64,000 nt of DNA from Paenibacillus curdlanolyticus YK9 (GTDB taxonomy: Bacteria; Bacillota; Bacilli; Paenibacillales; Paenibacillaceae): contig NZ_AEDD01000002.1 in the NCBI RefSeq assembly GCF_000179615.1, positions 372,001-436,000 of the forward strand, read 5' to 3'. Below are positions 18,590 through 26,564 of this stretch, in pieces. Positions within the stretch are counted from its first letter, which is position 1. The number at the start of each line of letters is the position of its first letter. The translations under genes were made by a program, and so were the position numbers. The notes beneath the pieces were generated by a model. The model saw only the letters and a program-made list of their open reading frames with translations. It searched no databases and was not told the DNA's origin.

Positions 18590-19372
18590 CTACAGCCCTG
18601 CTGCCGATTTAATTTGGGCGCGCTGCGCCATAATTAATGCCTTTAATTGTTCGGTGCCGTAAGCACCTAGCGTAAACGCGTTTGCATTCGGGTAAAACAC
18701 CATTCGAATCGAGGTTTGGTCTTTCAAATGCACACGAAGAAAGATGCCTGTTTCGGGCTTCGCGTTTTTATAAATCTCTTGGTATTCGATATGGGCTAGC
18801 GGCAGGAGCTGGTCAATAAACGCTGTCGAAGCTTCCGGGCTGAAATCCCCGATATGCGATCCATCCAAGCCGCTATCAAGGCTTACTTTCACGACGCGGT
18901 CGCGAATATCGAGCAAATCCCCCATCGTTGCAGCTTTCGCGTTTTCATTAACCTCATAAACTTTATAGTTGGCGACGACCCGGAATTCGGGCTTGTATCC
19001 TTTCAGCGCGTATATTGGCGTACCAATCGGAAGAAATGCGGCATCTCCGTCCATTCTTGTGTAATTGGTACAAGCATGATTACTCACCAAAAACGACACT
19101 TCGCCGAGCTGCTCACCGAGCTGACTATCTTTCACCTCCTCGCTTCCGTCTTGATTATACAAATAGTTTATGCCATTAATAAAAAGGAAATCCATCCATT
19201 CAATCTCCGCCATACAGGTGTCGCTCTGGTCGCGCGACGATGCCGTTTCGACCTTGCCCGAATGATTCGCTGCGCTTCCCTTCTTGTGCTCTACAGCGCT
19301 GCACCCGTTCAAAGTTAACATAATGATTAATATGTTAACTATTATTATTTTCCATGACCTATGCATTCTCAT
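18590..19372 (-). CDS. Putative lipoprotein, function unknown
   Basis: A 260-residue protein with a lipoprotein signal peptide: basic N-terminus, hydrophobic core IIIVNILIIMLTLNGC and the lipobox LNGC, giving Cys at residue 24. I do not recognise the mature domain. The ATG follows GGGAG. The TAG stop is followed by a further 34 in-frame sense codons ending at a second TAG (18485), and this extension is aromatic and protein-like. The gene may therefore have been shortened by a nonsense mutation, or the extension may be chance. It has the same strand as the RCC1/stalk gene, about 130 bases downstream. Confidence 0.75.
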   Translation of the reverse strand: MRMHRSWKIIIVNILIIMLTLNGCSAVEHKKGSAANHSGKVETASSRDQSDTCMAEIEWMDFLFINGINYLYNQDGSEEVKDSQLGEQLGEVSFLVSNHACTNYTRMDGDAAFLPIGTPIYALKGYKPEFRVVANYKVYEVNENAKAATMGDLLDIRDRVVKVSLDSGLDGSHIGDFSPEASTAFIDQLLPLAHIEYQEIYKNAKPETGIFLRVHLKDQTSIRMVFYPNANAFTLGAYGTEQLKALIMAQRAQIKSAAGL

Positions 19373-19429
19373 TCACGCTCCCTCGCTTCCTAGACGCTGA
19401 CGATTACCGGAATGTTTCAGTCCAACAAG

Positions 19430-19457
19430 AAAACCCGTCCATGGCAGGACGGGTTTT
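19430..19457. terminator. Symmetrical terminator
   Basis: AAAACCCGTCC (19430-19440) and GGACGGGTTTT (19447-19457) with a six-base loop. It has a T-run on the minus strand for the 151-residue protein gene. Confidence 0.8.
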
Positions 19458-19476
19458 CGTTCATCAATATTCACTC

Positions 19477-19932
19477 CTATTCGGACAATAACGTTATCAT
19501 ATTCTCTTCCAATTCCATCACCTGCGCGATAGCGTTAATCGATAACCCTGCTGTTCGCGCATTTCGGATCATCCAAAGCTTAATCGAACCGTCTCTAATC
19601 GTCTCCTTACTCGTTCGGTCCAATTGTAGACGCTCGTCTTCCACCTCTCCATCAAGCGTAAATATCATGCGATATTCGCCGATTCGCTCCCCGATATATA
19701 AGATGAACAGATTACAATAAACAACATCATAGGAAAGCTCATAATGATGCGTAAGCTGAATCGATTTCATCTTGGTCGTACATAACTGAGTATCTAGCTC
19801 CCCCATGAACGTATCGATGTAATCTGCTCGGTTGGTTTTCTTCCATTCATGGAGATAACGGAGGAATCCGCTTTCCGTCCGTTCGACGATGCGGTGTTCA
19901 GCCGACCACTCGATCAATTGGGATGCGTCCAT
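19477..19932 (-). CDS. Hypothetical protein with HTH-like C-terminus
   Basis: A 151-residue cytoplasmic protein of unknown function. The C-terminal segment NARTAGLSINAIAQVMELE looks like a helix-turn-helix and resembles the tail seen in Rpn/PD-(D/E)XK-type proteins, but I see no clear nuclease motif. A plausible GGAG ribosome-binding site precedes the ATG and a strong terminator follows 20 bases after the stop, which supports a real single gene. Its neighbours (lipoprotein, glucanase) give no hint of function. Confidence 0.7.
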   Translation of the reverse strand: MDASQLIEWSAEHRIVERTESGFLRYLHEWKKTNRADYIDTFMGELDTQLCTTKMKSIQLTHHYELSYDVVYCNLFILYIGERIGEYRMIFTLDGEVEDERLQLDRTSKETIRDGSIKLWMIRNARTAGLSINAIAQVMELEENMITLLSE

Positions 19933-19962
19933 TCGTTTCTCCTTTGCTTAAGCGCTGATTTG

Positions 19963-19991
19963 AAAAAAGAAGGAGTTCCGAGGAACCCCTT
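19963..19991 (-). terminator. Terminator of the glucanase gene
   Basis: AAGGAGTTCC (19970-19979) and GGAACCCCTT (19982-19991) form a stem with one mismatch, followed on the minus strand by C and six T. Confidence 0.8.
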
Positions 19992-20014
19992 CCCACTCCA
20001 AACCTAACGCAAGA

Positions 20015-23000
20015 CTAGTTAATCGTCAGATTAAATCCTGGCTGAATGAAATTCAAGCCTGGATAAGCCACGTTGCTCGTCGTCAGGTTATTGAACGTTG
20101 CAGAGCCATTGCCTGTGTACGTGTAGATTGCAGCACCTTTATGCGGTCCAGCAAACCGTGAGGTTGTAACGCCGTCAAGCCCCGTACCGTTAATGTTAAT
20201 GTTGTTAAATACGATGTTCTCGAATCCGCCGCCATAGCCGAATTGTACCGCATCGCGCTGGGTGTTGATGATGTCGATGTTCGTGAACGTAACGTTCTTG
20301 ATTGCATCGTTCGATGCTTCGAGATCGATCGCACCGCGCTCGCCGTTGTACAAATCTTGGCTTGTGCCTGTGTTGATCAGCGTGTTGTCGGAGAACGTAA
20401 TGCCCGTGTTGTTTTGGAAGTGGTAGCCTGGGAATACCGTGTTCATCCGGATGCCGGAGCCGCCAACCGTATCAACGATCAGGTTGTGGTCAGCCTTGTG
20501 GCCGCCGCCGCCGAAGAATGCGATACCGCCTGCACGCCAGTTATTCTCGATCGTGTTGTACGAGAACGTGTTGTTCACGCCTGCTGGCGCGCCATTGGTG
20601 TTACTCGTCCATACCGCCAAGCCGTCATCGCCGTTGTTGCGGATGCTGCTGTTGCGGACAATCGAGTTGCTCGTGCCTTGCGAGTAGTTGATGCCGTCTG
20701 CAAGGTTATTGCGAATCCGGCTGTTTTCAACGACGAGACCCGTCGCATAGATCGCTGGCGTATGCGCGTAGTCGCCTACCCACATGCCGCACTCGAAGTG
20801 CTCAACCCATACGTCATGAATTTTGGAGTTCGTGCCGAAGTTGTCCATGAAGCCTTTGTAAATCGCATTTTGACCATAACGCGAACGCAGATTGGAGTTC
20901 ATGTAAACATTGCTGAAATCAAGCTGCCCGGAAATCCGGAGCGAAATGCCGCCGCCTGCTGCATTCGGATTCGTGAATTGAATGTTCGTATGCCAGTAGC
21001 CTGCGCCTGTAATCGTAATGTTGTTGATCATGTTGTTAGCCGATCCGATTTCCCACATGCTGCTCAGATTGAACGTGCCAGCAGGAATGTAAACGGATTT
21101 GCCAGCAGCAACTGCAGCGGTAACCGTTGCTTTGAATGCGGCAAGGTCGTCTTGGCCATCGTTTGCTACAGCGCCATACTCCGTAACGGAAAGAGAGTTG
21201 GCAGGTTTAGCGATTGTCGTTGGAACCGGCTCGATTTCGAGGAAGTCAACGCCGTATTCCAGGCTATCTCCGTTGCCTTTTTGAATTTTGATCGTGTCGC
21301 CTGGTTGAAGAGGCGTGTCAAGCTTCCAGTGTACTTCGTCAAAGCGGAACAACGGACGGCCAGCGGACGGTGCATCGCCAGGCATATCGCCGGAGAAGTA
21401 CTGCCAGCTGTAGTAGGACGTGAGCGATACCGTTTTTACTTTAACGCCGTTGACATAAACGTCGAGTGAACCGTTCAAACCCATACCGTCAGTCGAATCC
21501 GGCATCGTGAAGCGCATCGTAACGCCAGCTCCGCCTTGTCCTTGACGGACAGTCCATTGTGCGGAGGAGCCGTTCGAAGGCAGTGCGATATAGCTTTGGC
21601 CGGATGCTTCCGAAGCGATTTGTGCTTGGTTGAAGGTTGGTGCGGTTTGCAGTGTTGCACCGCCGCCACGTGTAGCATCTTCCGTGTCATAACGGCTATA
21701 AGGCATGCTTGCGCCACGTTGTGCATAAACAACGAGGTTCGAAGTGCTTACATTGTTCCCTTGTTTGTTCGTCAGCTCGTTAGCATCGACAGCAACCGTT
21801 GTCGTTACCGTGTAGCTGCCATTTACAGCCGTCCACGTACCTGGCAGGGTTACGTTAACGGATGCGCCAGCTGCGATTGCTCCGCTATAGGTGCCGCTGA
21901 ACGATTGGAGCGTAGTACCTGCGCCATTTTTCACAGCAATCGTAATGCCATGTGCGCCGCTAGCAGATGCAATCGTGCCTTGGTTTTTAAGATTTACCGT
22001 GAAGCCAATTGCATTGCCGGCAACCGGCGTGCTAGGCGTCCACGTCGTCGCGCCAACCAAGTCAGAGCTTGCGACAGGAGCGACGACGAGCGAGGATGCA
22101 TTCGTATAGCTGTTGTTCGCATCATTTTGCTCGATAATCGAATTGCTCTCATCGACTTTCGCGCTAACTGCATAAGTTGCAGCCGTTTTCGTACCAACAT
22201 TCAGCGAAACCGTCGAGGAAGCGCCTGCAGCAAGTGCGCCAACTGGCGAGGAGCCTACGAGCTCATTGTTCAGGTAGAAGTTTACCGTCGTTGCAGGAGC
22301 GTCTGCATTTCCGTTGTTTTTAACCGTTGCATTCAGCGTAACTGCATCCGTTTCAATTGGCGAAGCAGGCGTCCAGGACATGCCTGTGATCGTCAGATCT
22401 GGGTTTGGTGCCGGCGTTCCATACACTTGGAATTCCGCAATTTGCCCAGCGCCGGAGCCCGAGTTTGCCGTAATGCTCAGCTGCAAGCGCTTAACTGTTG
22501 CCGTAACCGGAATCGTCACGGAGTTGCCCGTTGCAGGGTTGAATGTATACGATTGCGAAGATACCAGATTGCTGAACGTCGTCGTGCTTTGGTTGTGGCC
22601 AAGCACTTGGATCGTTTGCGTACGCGTGCTCCATGCCGAAGAAGGGTTCAGCTTCAGCACGATCGAGGTTACATTTTGGTTCGCGCCAAGATCCAGCGTC
22701 AGCGTGCTCGATGCAGCTCCGCCTTCCCAGTACGTGTTCGTATCGTTATCGTTCGCGTTGGCAGCTACGAATGCTTGCGTATTCGAAGAAGCGCTGATCG
22801 CTTTGCCGATTGCGATGTTGCTGCCCGTTGGAGGCGTCACCGGAGGTTCTGGATCCACCGGGGTCGAAGTCGATGGCGCAACGGCAATGGAGTCGATATT
22901 CACGTTGCCCGAGTCGCTAGCCTCATACTTGTATGCAATCGTATTATTGCCGGCATTCAAGCTCAGCGTCTCAACCTTCGTGCCCCAAGTGTCCCAGTTT

Positions 23001-23800
23001 GCCAGGCTTGCCAGCGTCGTCTGGCGAATCTTCGTGCCGTTGACGTATACGCTCAACGTCTTGGCACCGCCGCTTGCGTTGGCATATTTCAATGTAACGT
23101 CATAGTTGCCAGCTGCGGACACGTTAGCCGTGAACGTCGTTGTCGCGCCTTGTGTCCAGTAGCCGTCAACAAAGCCCGTACCCGTGTAGCCGGCATGGTC
23201 CGTGTTCACTTTCGCACCGCCGGACAATGATGCGGATTCAGCTTCATATGTGCCTGCTGGCGTTGTTGGAGGCGTCGTCGTGCCGCCAGCGCCATAAATC
23301 TCGAATTCGGACAGCTGCGCTGCTGGCCAAGCCGTGTTCGCTGTTACGTTCAGACGAACATAACGCGTGCTTGCAGCAGAGAAGTTAATCGTAACGGCGT
23401 TATTGGCAACAGCAGGATTAAATACATAGCCTGCGGAGCCCACGATATTCGTGAACGAAGAACCGTCCGTGCTTCCTTGAACAGCTAACGTTTGCGTACG
23501 CGCGCCCCATCCAGCGGGCAGCTTCAGTACGATTTGGTCAATGCTCGTCGTTGCGCCTAAGTCTACTTGAATCCATTGCGGGAATGCATTGTTCGTGCTT
23601 TCCCAGTACGTCGATTGATTGCTGTCTTTTACATTGTTGGGACTATACGTTTGCGATTGGCCGCTTGCCGTTACGTTTTTGCCGAGCGCTAAATTCGTTC
23701 CGCCTGCTGCGTGAACGACCTTATTGGGACCTACTGCAAGGAAGAAGCTCGAAAATAGCATCGTCAGGGCGAGCGTCCATGTGACATACTTGTTGCGCAT
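20015..23800 (-). CDS. Secreted multidomain alpha-1,3-glucanase (GH87-type mutanase)
   Basis: A protein of about 1261 residues. Order: signal peptide (to about residue 32), F5/8-type-C (discoidin) domain (33-172), CBM6/35-like domain opening TYEAESASLSGG (185-307), Pro/Thr linker, second discoidin domain (323-465), two CARDB domains (467-685), a further beta-sandwich (695-860), and a right-handed beta-helix catalytic region from NSLSVTEYGAVANDGQDD. The discoidin-CBM6-linker-discoidin-catalytic order is that of GH87 alpha-1,3-glucanases such as Agl-KA. Likely acidic residues are Asp in NNLADGINY and the pair in NNGDDGLAVW. ATG at 23800 follows GAGGAGG. A cre-like site upstream suggests carbon catabolite control. 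It degrades alpha-1,3-glucan in fungal walls or dental-type mutan. Confidence 0.87.
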   Translation of the reverse strand: MRNKYVTWTLALTMLFSSFFLAVGPNKVVHAAGGTNLALGKNVTASGQSQTYSPNNVKDSNQSTYWESTNNAFPQWIQVDLGATTSIDQIVLKLPAGWGARTQTLAVQGSTDGSSFTNIVGSAGYVFNPAVANNAVTINFSAASTRYVRLNVTANTAWPAAQLSEFEIYGAGGTTTPPTTPAGTYEAESASLSGGAKVNTDHAGYTGTGFVDGYWTQGATTTFTANVSAAGNYDVTLKYANASGGAKTLSVYVNGTKIRQTTLASLANWDTWGTKVETLSLNAGNNTIAYKYEASDSGNVNIDSIAVAPSTSTPVDPEPPVTPPTGSNIAIGKAISASSNTQAFVAANANDNDTNTYWEGGAASSTLTLDLGANQNVTSIVLKLNPSSAWSTRTQTIQVLGHNQSTTTFSNLVSSQSYTFNPATGNSVTIPVTATVKRLQLSITANSGSGAGQIAEFQVYGTPAPNPDLTITGMSWTPASPIETDAVTLNATVKNNGNADAPATTVNFYLNNELVGSSPVGALAAGASSTVSLNVGTKTAATYAVSAKVDESNSIIEQNDANNSYTNASSLVVAPVASSDLVGATTWTPSTPVAGNAIGFTVNLKNQGTIASASGAHGITIAVKNGAGTTLQSFSGTYSGAIAAGASVNVTLPGTWTAVNGSYTVTTTVAVDANELTNKQGNNVSTSNLVVYAQRGASMPYSRYDTEDATRGGGATLQTAPTFNQAQIASEASGQSYIALPSNGSSAQWTVRQGQGGAGVTMRFTMPDSTDGMGLNGSLDVYVNGVKVKTVSLTSYYSWQYFSGDMPGDAPSAGRPLFRFDEVHWKLDTPLQPGDTIKIQKGNGDSLEYGVDFLEIEPVPTTIAKPANSLSVTEYGAVANDGQDDLAAFKATVTAAVAAGKSVYIPAGTFNLSSMWEIGSANNMINNITITGAGYWHTNIQFTNPNAAGGGISLRISGQLDFSNVYMNSNLRSRYGQNAIYKGFMDNFGTNSKIHDVWVEHFECGMWVGDYAHTPAIYATGLVVENSRIRNNLADGINYSQGTSNSIVRNSSIRNNGDDGLAVWTSNTNGAPAGVNNTFSYNTIENNWRAGGIAFFGGGGHKADHNLIVDTVGGSGIRMNTVFPGYHFQNNTGITFSDNTLINTGTSQDLYNGERGAIDLEASNDAIKNVTFTNIDIINTQRDAVQFGYGGGFENIVFNNININGTGLDGVTTSRFAGPHKGAAIYTYTGNGSATFNNLTTSNVAYPGLNFIQPGFNLTIN

Positions 23801-24147
23801 TATAAACCTCCTCAAAATGTGTGCTTGTGTGTGCGAATAGGAACGAGGTTACGAAAACTCTAGGATGTAGGAAGCAGCCACAAGCCGTTTTCAACTACCT
23901 TTAAAGCGCTTTCAGTAATAACTGTTCGATTTCACTTTGCTGCGTGTTCTGTGATGTCTGTCCTCCTCTCTTCATGGTACATCCATATTATAGAGATAGT
24001 TTGGTTGTTGCTATAGAAGCGATGTTACGGAAAATGTATGCGATTCTAAGATAGTAGAAATTACATTGCGTTCACAATTCCATGCATGTTAATTAATAAT
24101 CCATTGGTATACTGACAGTAATTTCAGCTACCAAAGGAGCTTATGAC
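23801..24147. other. Regulatory intergenic region, glucanase / small protein
   Basis: Between two divergent genes. On the minus strand it holds a TATAAT at about 23988-23993 with a poor -35, giving a long leader of roughly 180 bases before the glucanase ATG, and the cre-like site at 23901-23914. I see no other structured element. Confidence 0.5.
23901..23914 (-). promoter_or_regulatory. cre-like catabolite control site
   Basis: On the minus strand TGAAAGCGCTTTAA, one mismatch from the palindromic cre core TGAAAGCGCTTTCA. It lies 100 bases upstream of the glucanase start and downstream of the candidate -10, so CcpA could act there as a roadblock. Confidence 0.6.
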
Positions 24148-24411
24148 ATGCACGCCAGCCCGACGATCGTATATGCAAACCGGATCAGCGATAGCGAAAC
24201 CATGGCCAACAAACTCATTTATCAGGTTCGCAGCAACCACCTCTCCAACACCGATCTCGACAACCTGCAAGCTCGCTGCAAGAGCGAATTGACGGAGCTT
24301 CGCCAAGAATTAGACGAGATTCTCAACGAGCTTCGCCAACTAGCAGCGAAGATGAACGCTTCCGAGGCGGATCCATTCCTCGATCACATGGTGCAGCGTA
24401 AAGCCGCGTAA
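24148..24411 (+). CDS. Small coiled-coil protein, function unknown
   Basis: An 87-residue protein with AAAGGAG eight bases before the ATG, which supports translation. Residues 36-70 (LDNLQARCKSELTELRQELD and onward) form an amphipathic, Leu-rich heptad pattern likely to make a coiled coil. There is no signal peptide or membrane segment, and I do not recognise the family. It is divergent from the glucanase gene, and 159 bases separate it from the next plus-strand gene. Confidence 0.65.
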   Translation: MHASPTIVYANRISDSETMANKLIYQVRSNHLSNTDLDNLQARCKSELTELRQELDEILNELRQLAAKMNASEADPFLDHMVQRKAA

Positions 24412-24570
24412 CTTCTCCGTCCATTCCCTCCTCCTATCCTACTTCCCGCAATCAAACAACCCGGCGCAACGACCTCCATTCCATGGCAGGCGAAACGCTG
24501 GGTTATTTGCAAAGCACCTATCAATCTTGTAACCTATGTATCATCCAGTTAGGCGAAGGAAGGAATCCGA

Positions 24571-25194
24571 ATGAAGCGAATATTGATTTTGGGCGCGACC
24601 GGCCGAGTCGGCCAGCAATGGGTAGCGCAAGCGTTGGATGACGGCCATGAAGCGATCGTTCTCGTGCGCGATCCAAGAAAACTAACAATTGTGAGCGATC
24701 GGCTGACTGTTTTGCAAGGCGATGTCACGAACCCGCAAGATCTGATTCATGCAGCGAAACGAACGGATGCGATACTGAGCGCGTTAAGTACGGATGGCGG
24801 CACCGTTTTGAGCCAATGCGCTCCACTTCTAATCGAAGCTATGCGACAAAACCATATTCGTCGGCTAGTAACGGTTGGAACGGCAGGCATTCTCAATAGC
24901 CGAACCGAGCCGATGCTCCTTCGTTATCAATCCAATGAGTCACGTCGAACGCTGACACGCGCTGCAGAGGAGCATCACCAGTTTTATAAGCAAATAGCCC
25001 ATTCCGGCTTAGACTGGACGATCGTCTGCCCGACTTATCTCCCCGATGGGGAGCATACCGGCATTTATCGTGTCCTGAGAGACTACCTCCCGGCAGATGG
25101 CTTACAAATTTCAGTGCAAGATACGGCAGCTTTTGCGTACAAGCAGTTATTCAGCGCTGAATACAACGGTTCCCGGGTTGGGATTGCATATTGA
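24571..25194 (+). CDS. NAD(P)-binding protein, NmrA/atypical SDR family
   Basis: A 207-residue Rossmann-fold protein. The nucleotide-binding motif ILGATGRVG is at residues 5-13, followed by VLVRDPRKL (NADP-type Arg after beta-2) and VTVGTAGIL. It resembles flavin reductase/NmrA-type atypical short-chain dehydrogenases, which may be enzymes or redox sensors. ATG start with GAAGGAAGG upstream. It converges with cluster 1 and shares a strong bidirectional terminator with it. Confidence 0.82.
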   Translation: MKRILILGATGRVGQQWVAQALDDGHEAIVLVRDPRKLTIVSDRLTVLQGDVTNPQDLIHAAKRTDAILSALSTDGGTVLSQCAPLLIEAMRQNHIRRLVTVGTAGILNSRTEPMLLRYQSNESRRTLTRAAEEHHQFYKQIAHSGLDWTIVCPTYLPDGEHTGIYRVLRDYLPADGLQISVQDTAAFAYKQLFSAEYNGSRVGIAY

Positions 25195-25203
25195 GCGAAT
25201 GTG

Positions 25204-25240
25204 AAAAAAGGCGATACAGCTTATGGCTGTATCGCCTTTT
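25204..25240. terminator. Bidirectional terminator, end of cluster 1
   Basis: AAAAGGCGATACAGC (25206-25220), loop TTATG, GCTGTATCGCCTTTT (25226-25240): a 15-bp perfect stem with T-runs in both directions, between converging genes. Confidence 0.93.
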
Positions 25241-25244
25241 CCTA

Positions 25245-26273
25245 TTACTGCTTTACCTGTACGATCATATCGTCGACAAACTGCACCAGCAGAGACTGCT
25301 GACGATCAAGCAGCTGCCTGGTTTGGTTCAGCAGCGCAGGCCAGCCGCTTCGATTGCTGCGAAGCCCGAATTTATAGATGTTAAGCAAATGCTTTTTCCA
25401 ATCCAGATGCTCCGCTTCAAACCGCTTCAGCCATGCATCTGGCCCAAGCCGGAAAGCATCTGGAAACTCCTGTACAAGCTCCATGAAATAAGACCACTGA
25501 TGCATGACGCTGCCAATTCGCAAGCAATAATAGGCTTCTTTGCAAACGTTCGTGAACGAATCAGCATCGAGCTCAGCAGCTTTCTCCAGCCCTTCCACAA
25601 ATCCGTAGTAGGCTTGAAGTCCATGGCGCGAACTCCCATCTGGACTGGATTGAGCAGTTAGGAATCGATTAATGCGCTCATGCAGCACACTCATAAAATC
25701 ATGCTCTTCGCTAGAGAAGGATGATTTTAAGCCGGAAAGAAACCCTACGCCGTAAAGCCCTTTCATGACATCGCTTAATGAAGCGGATCCTTGATACGTG
25801 TGCGCTTCGCCGGAATATTCAAGCAAGAAAGAGTCGATAAGCTCGACCGTATCGTTCGCTTCATCGATTCCGTATAGCACCACGACATGCGGGCGGCTAG
25901 GGTTGTCGCGATAAATGGCGTGATAAGTAAGGAAGCCGCTGAGCGCAAACAAGATGACAGGTCTGCCTGCTGCCAATTCATCCTTTATATCCGCGATGAA
26001 CTGTCCCTGATCTGACCACGCCCCGGCTTCAAAGCTGTATTGCATCCGCGCAGGCCCATCCCAATTCATGTGCCGAAGCATTTCGTCGCCTGAACGCCCG
26101 AGCCAGTACGGGTTTGTCGTTGGATGATATTCCACATTCATGCCATCACAGCGAAAATAAATTTCCGCTTCCGAGAGATTAACGTCATACCCGGCTGCCA
26201 GCATCGTACGTATGCTTGCGAATAAACAATGCGAACCTGGCTGCACCGTCATTTGTGGAATAACGATAGACAT
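25245..26273 (-). CDS. BtrH-like acyltransferase (butirosin biosynthesis H family)
   Basis: A 342-residue protein whose N-terminal half matches the BtrH_N family. This papain-like domain moves an acyl group from an acyl carrier protein to an amine. Likely catalytic residues are Cys16 in PGSHCLFAS and His129/Asp137 in RPHVVVLYGID. In butirosin BtrH transfers the gamma-Glu-AHBA side chain from BtrI to ribostamycin. This is the last gene of cluster 1, 11 bases after the ACP gene and just before the terminator. The ATG follows AGGGAGGG. The acceptor here is unknown, and a role as a simple cysteine peptidase is a less likely alternative. It is the best pointer to the final condensation step. Confidence 0.82.
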   Translation of the reverse strand: MSIVIPQMTVQPGSHCLFASIRTMLAAGYDVNLSEAEIYFRCDGMNVEYHPTTNPYWLGRSGDEMLRHMNWDGPARMQYSFEAGAWSDQGQFIADIKDELAAGRPVILFALSGFLTYHAIYRDNPSRPHVVVLYGIDEANDTVELIDSFLLEYSGEAHTYQGSASLSDVMKGLYGVGFLSGLKSSFSSEEHDFMSVLHERINRFLTAQSSPDGSSRHGLQAYYGFVEGLEKAAELDADSFTNVCKEAYYCLRIGSVMHQWSYFMELVQEFPDAFRLGPDAWLKRFEAEHLDWKKHLLNIYKFGLRSNRSGWPALLNQTRQLLDRQQSLLVQFVDDMIVQVKQ

Positions 26274-26284
26274 AAAGTCCCTCC

Positions 26285-26542
26285 CTAATCGGTCATATAT
26301 TTGGAGATCAGCTGTCTGAGCTTATGAATTGTATTAACGTTTTCGATCATTAGATCGTCTTCAGGTACGATAATGTCGTAACGTTCCTCGACTGCGACAA
26401 TTAGCTCCACCGCTGTGATCGAACTCAAATTATAGTTGCGCAGGTCAGTGTCCTCATGAAGCTCGTCAATTGGCATCTCTTCCGTTTTCAATACGCTGGT
26501 TACGATTTGGACCAAGTCCTCAAGTTCTACTCCCACTGCCAT
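26285..26542 (-). CDS. Acyl carrier protein A (BtrI-like)
   Basis: An 85-residue carrier protein. The four-helix pattern is clear, and the phosphopantetheine site is Ser41 in YNLSSITAVEL, where the usual Asp before Ser is replaced by Ser. The C-terminal half ERYDIIVPEDDLMIENVNTI is typical of ACPs. Its position directly after an ATP-grasp ligase and before a BtrH-like transferase mirrors BtrI, BtrJ and BtrH. It probably carries an amino acid as thioester while the decarboxylase works on it. No phosphopantetheinyl transferase lies in the window, so a host Sfp/AcpS type must prime it. Confidence 0.88.
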   Translation of the reverse strand: MAVGVELEDLVQIVTSVLKTEEMPIDELHEDTDLRNYNLSSITAVELIVAVEERYDIIVPEDDLMIENVNTIHKLRQLISKYMTD

Positions 26543-26564
26543 AACGTTCAGCCCCCGCTTACGA

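Noticed and set aside
20243-23230. Two very long open frames (408 and 564 codons) antisense to the glucanase gene
   Set aside because: They are rich in Arg, Cys and Val in patterns expected from the reverse of a Ser/Thr/Asn-rich repeat protein. They have no convincing ribosome-binding site, and the sense frame is a clear multidomain protein.
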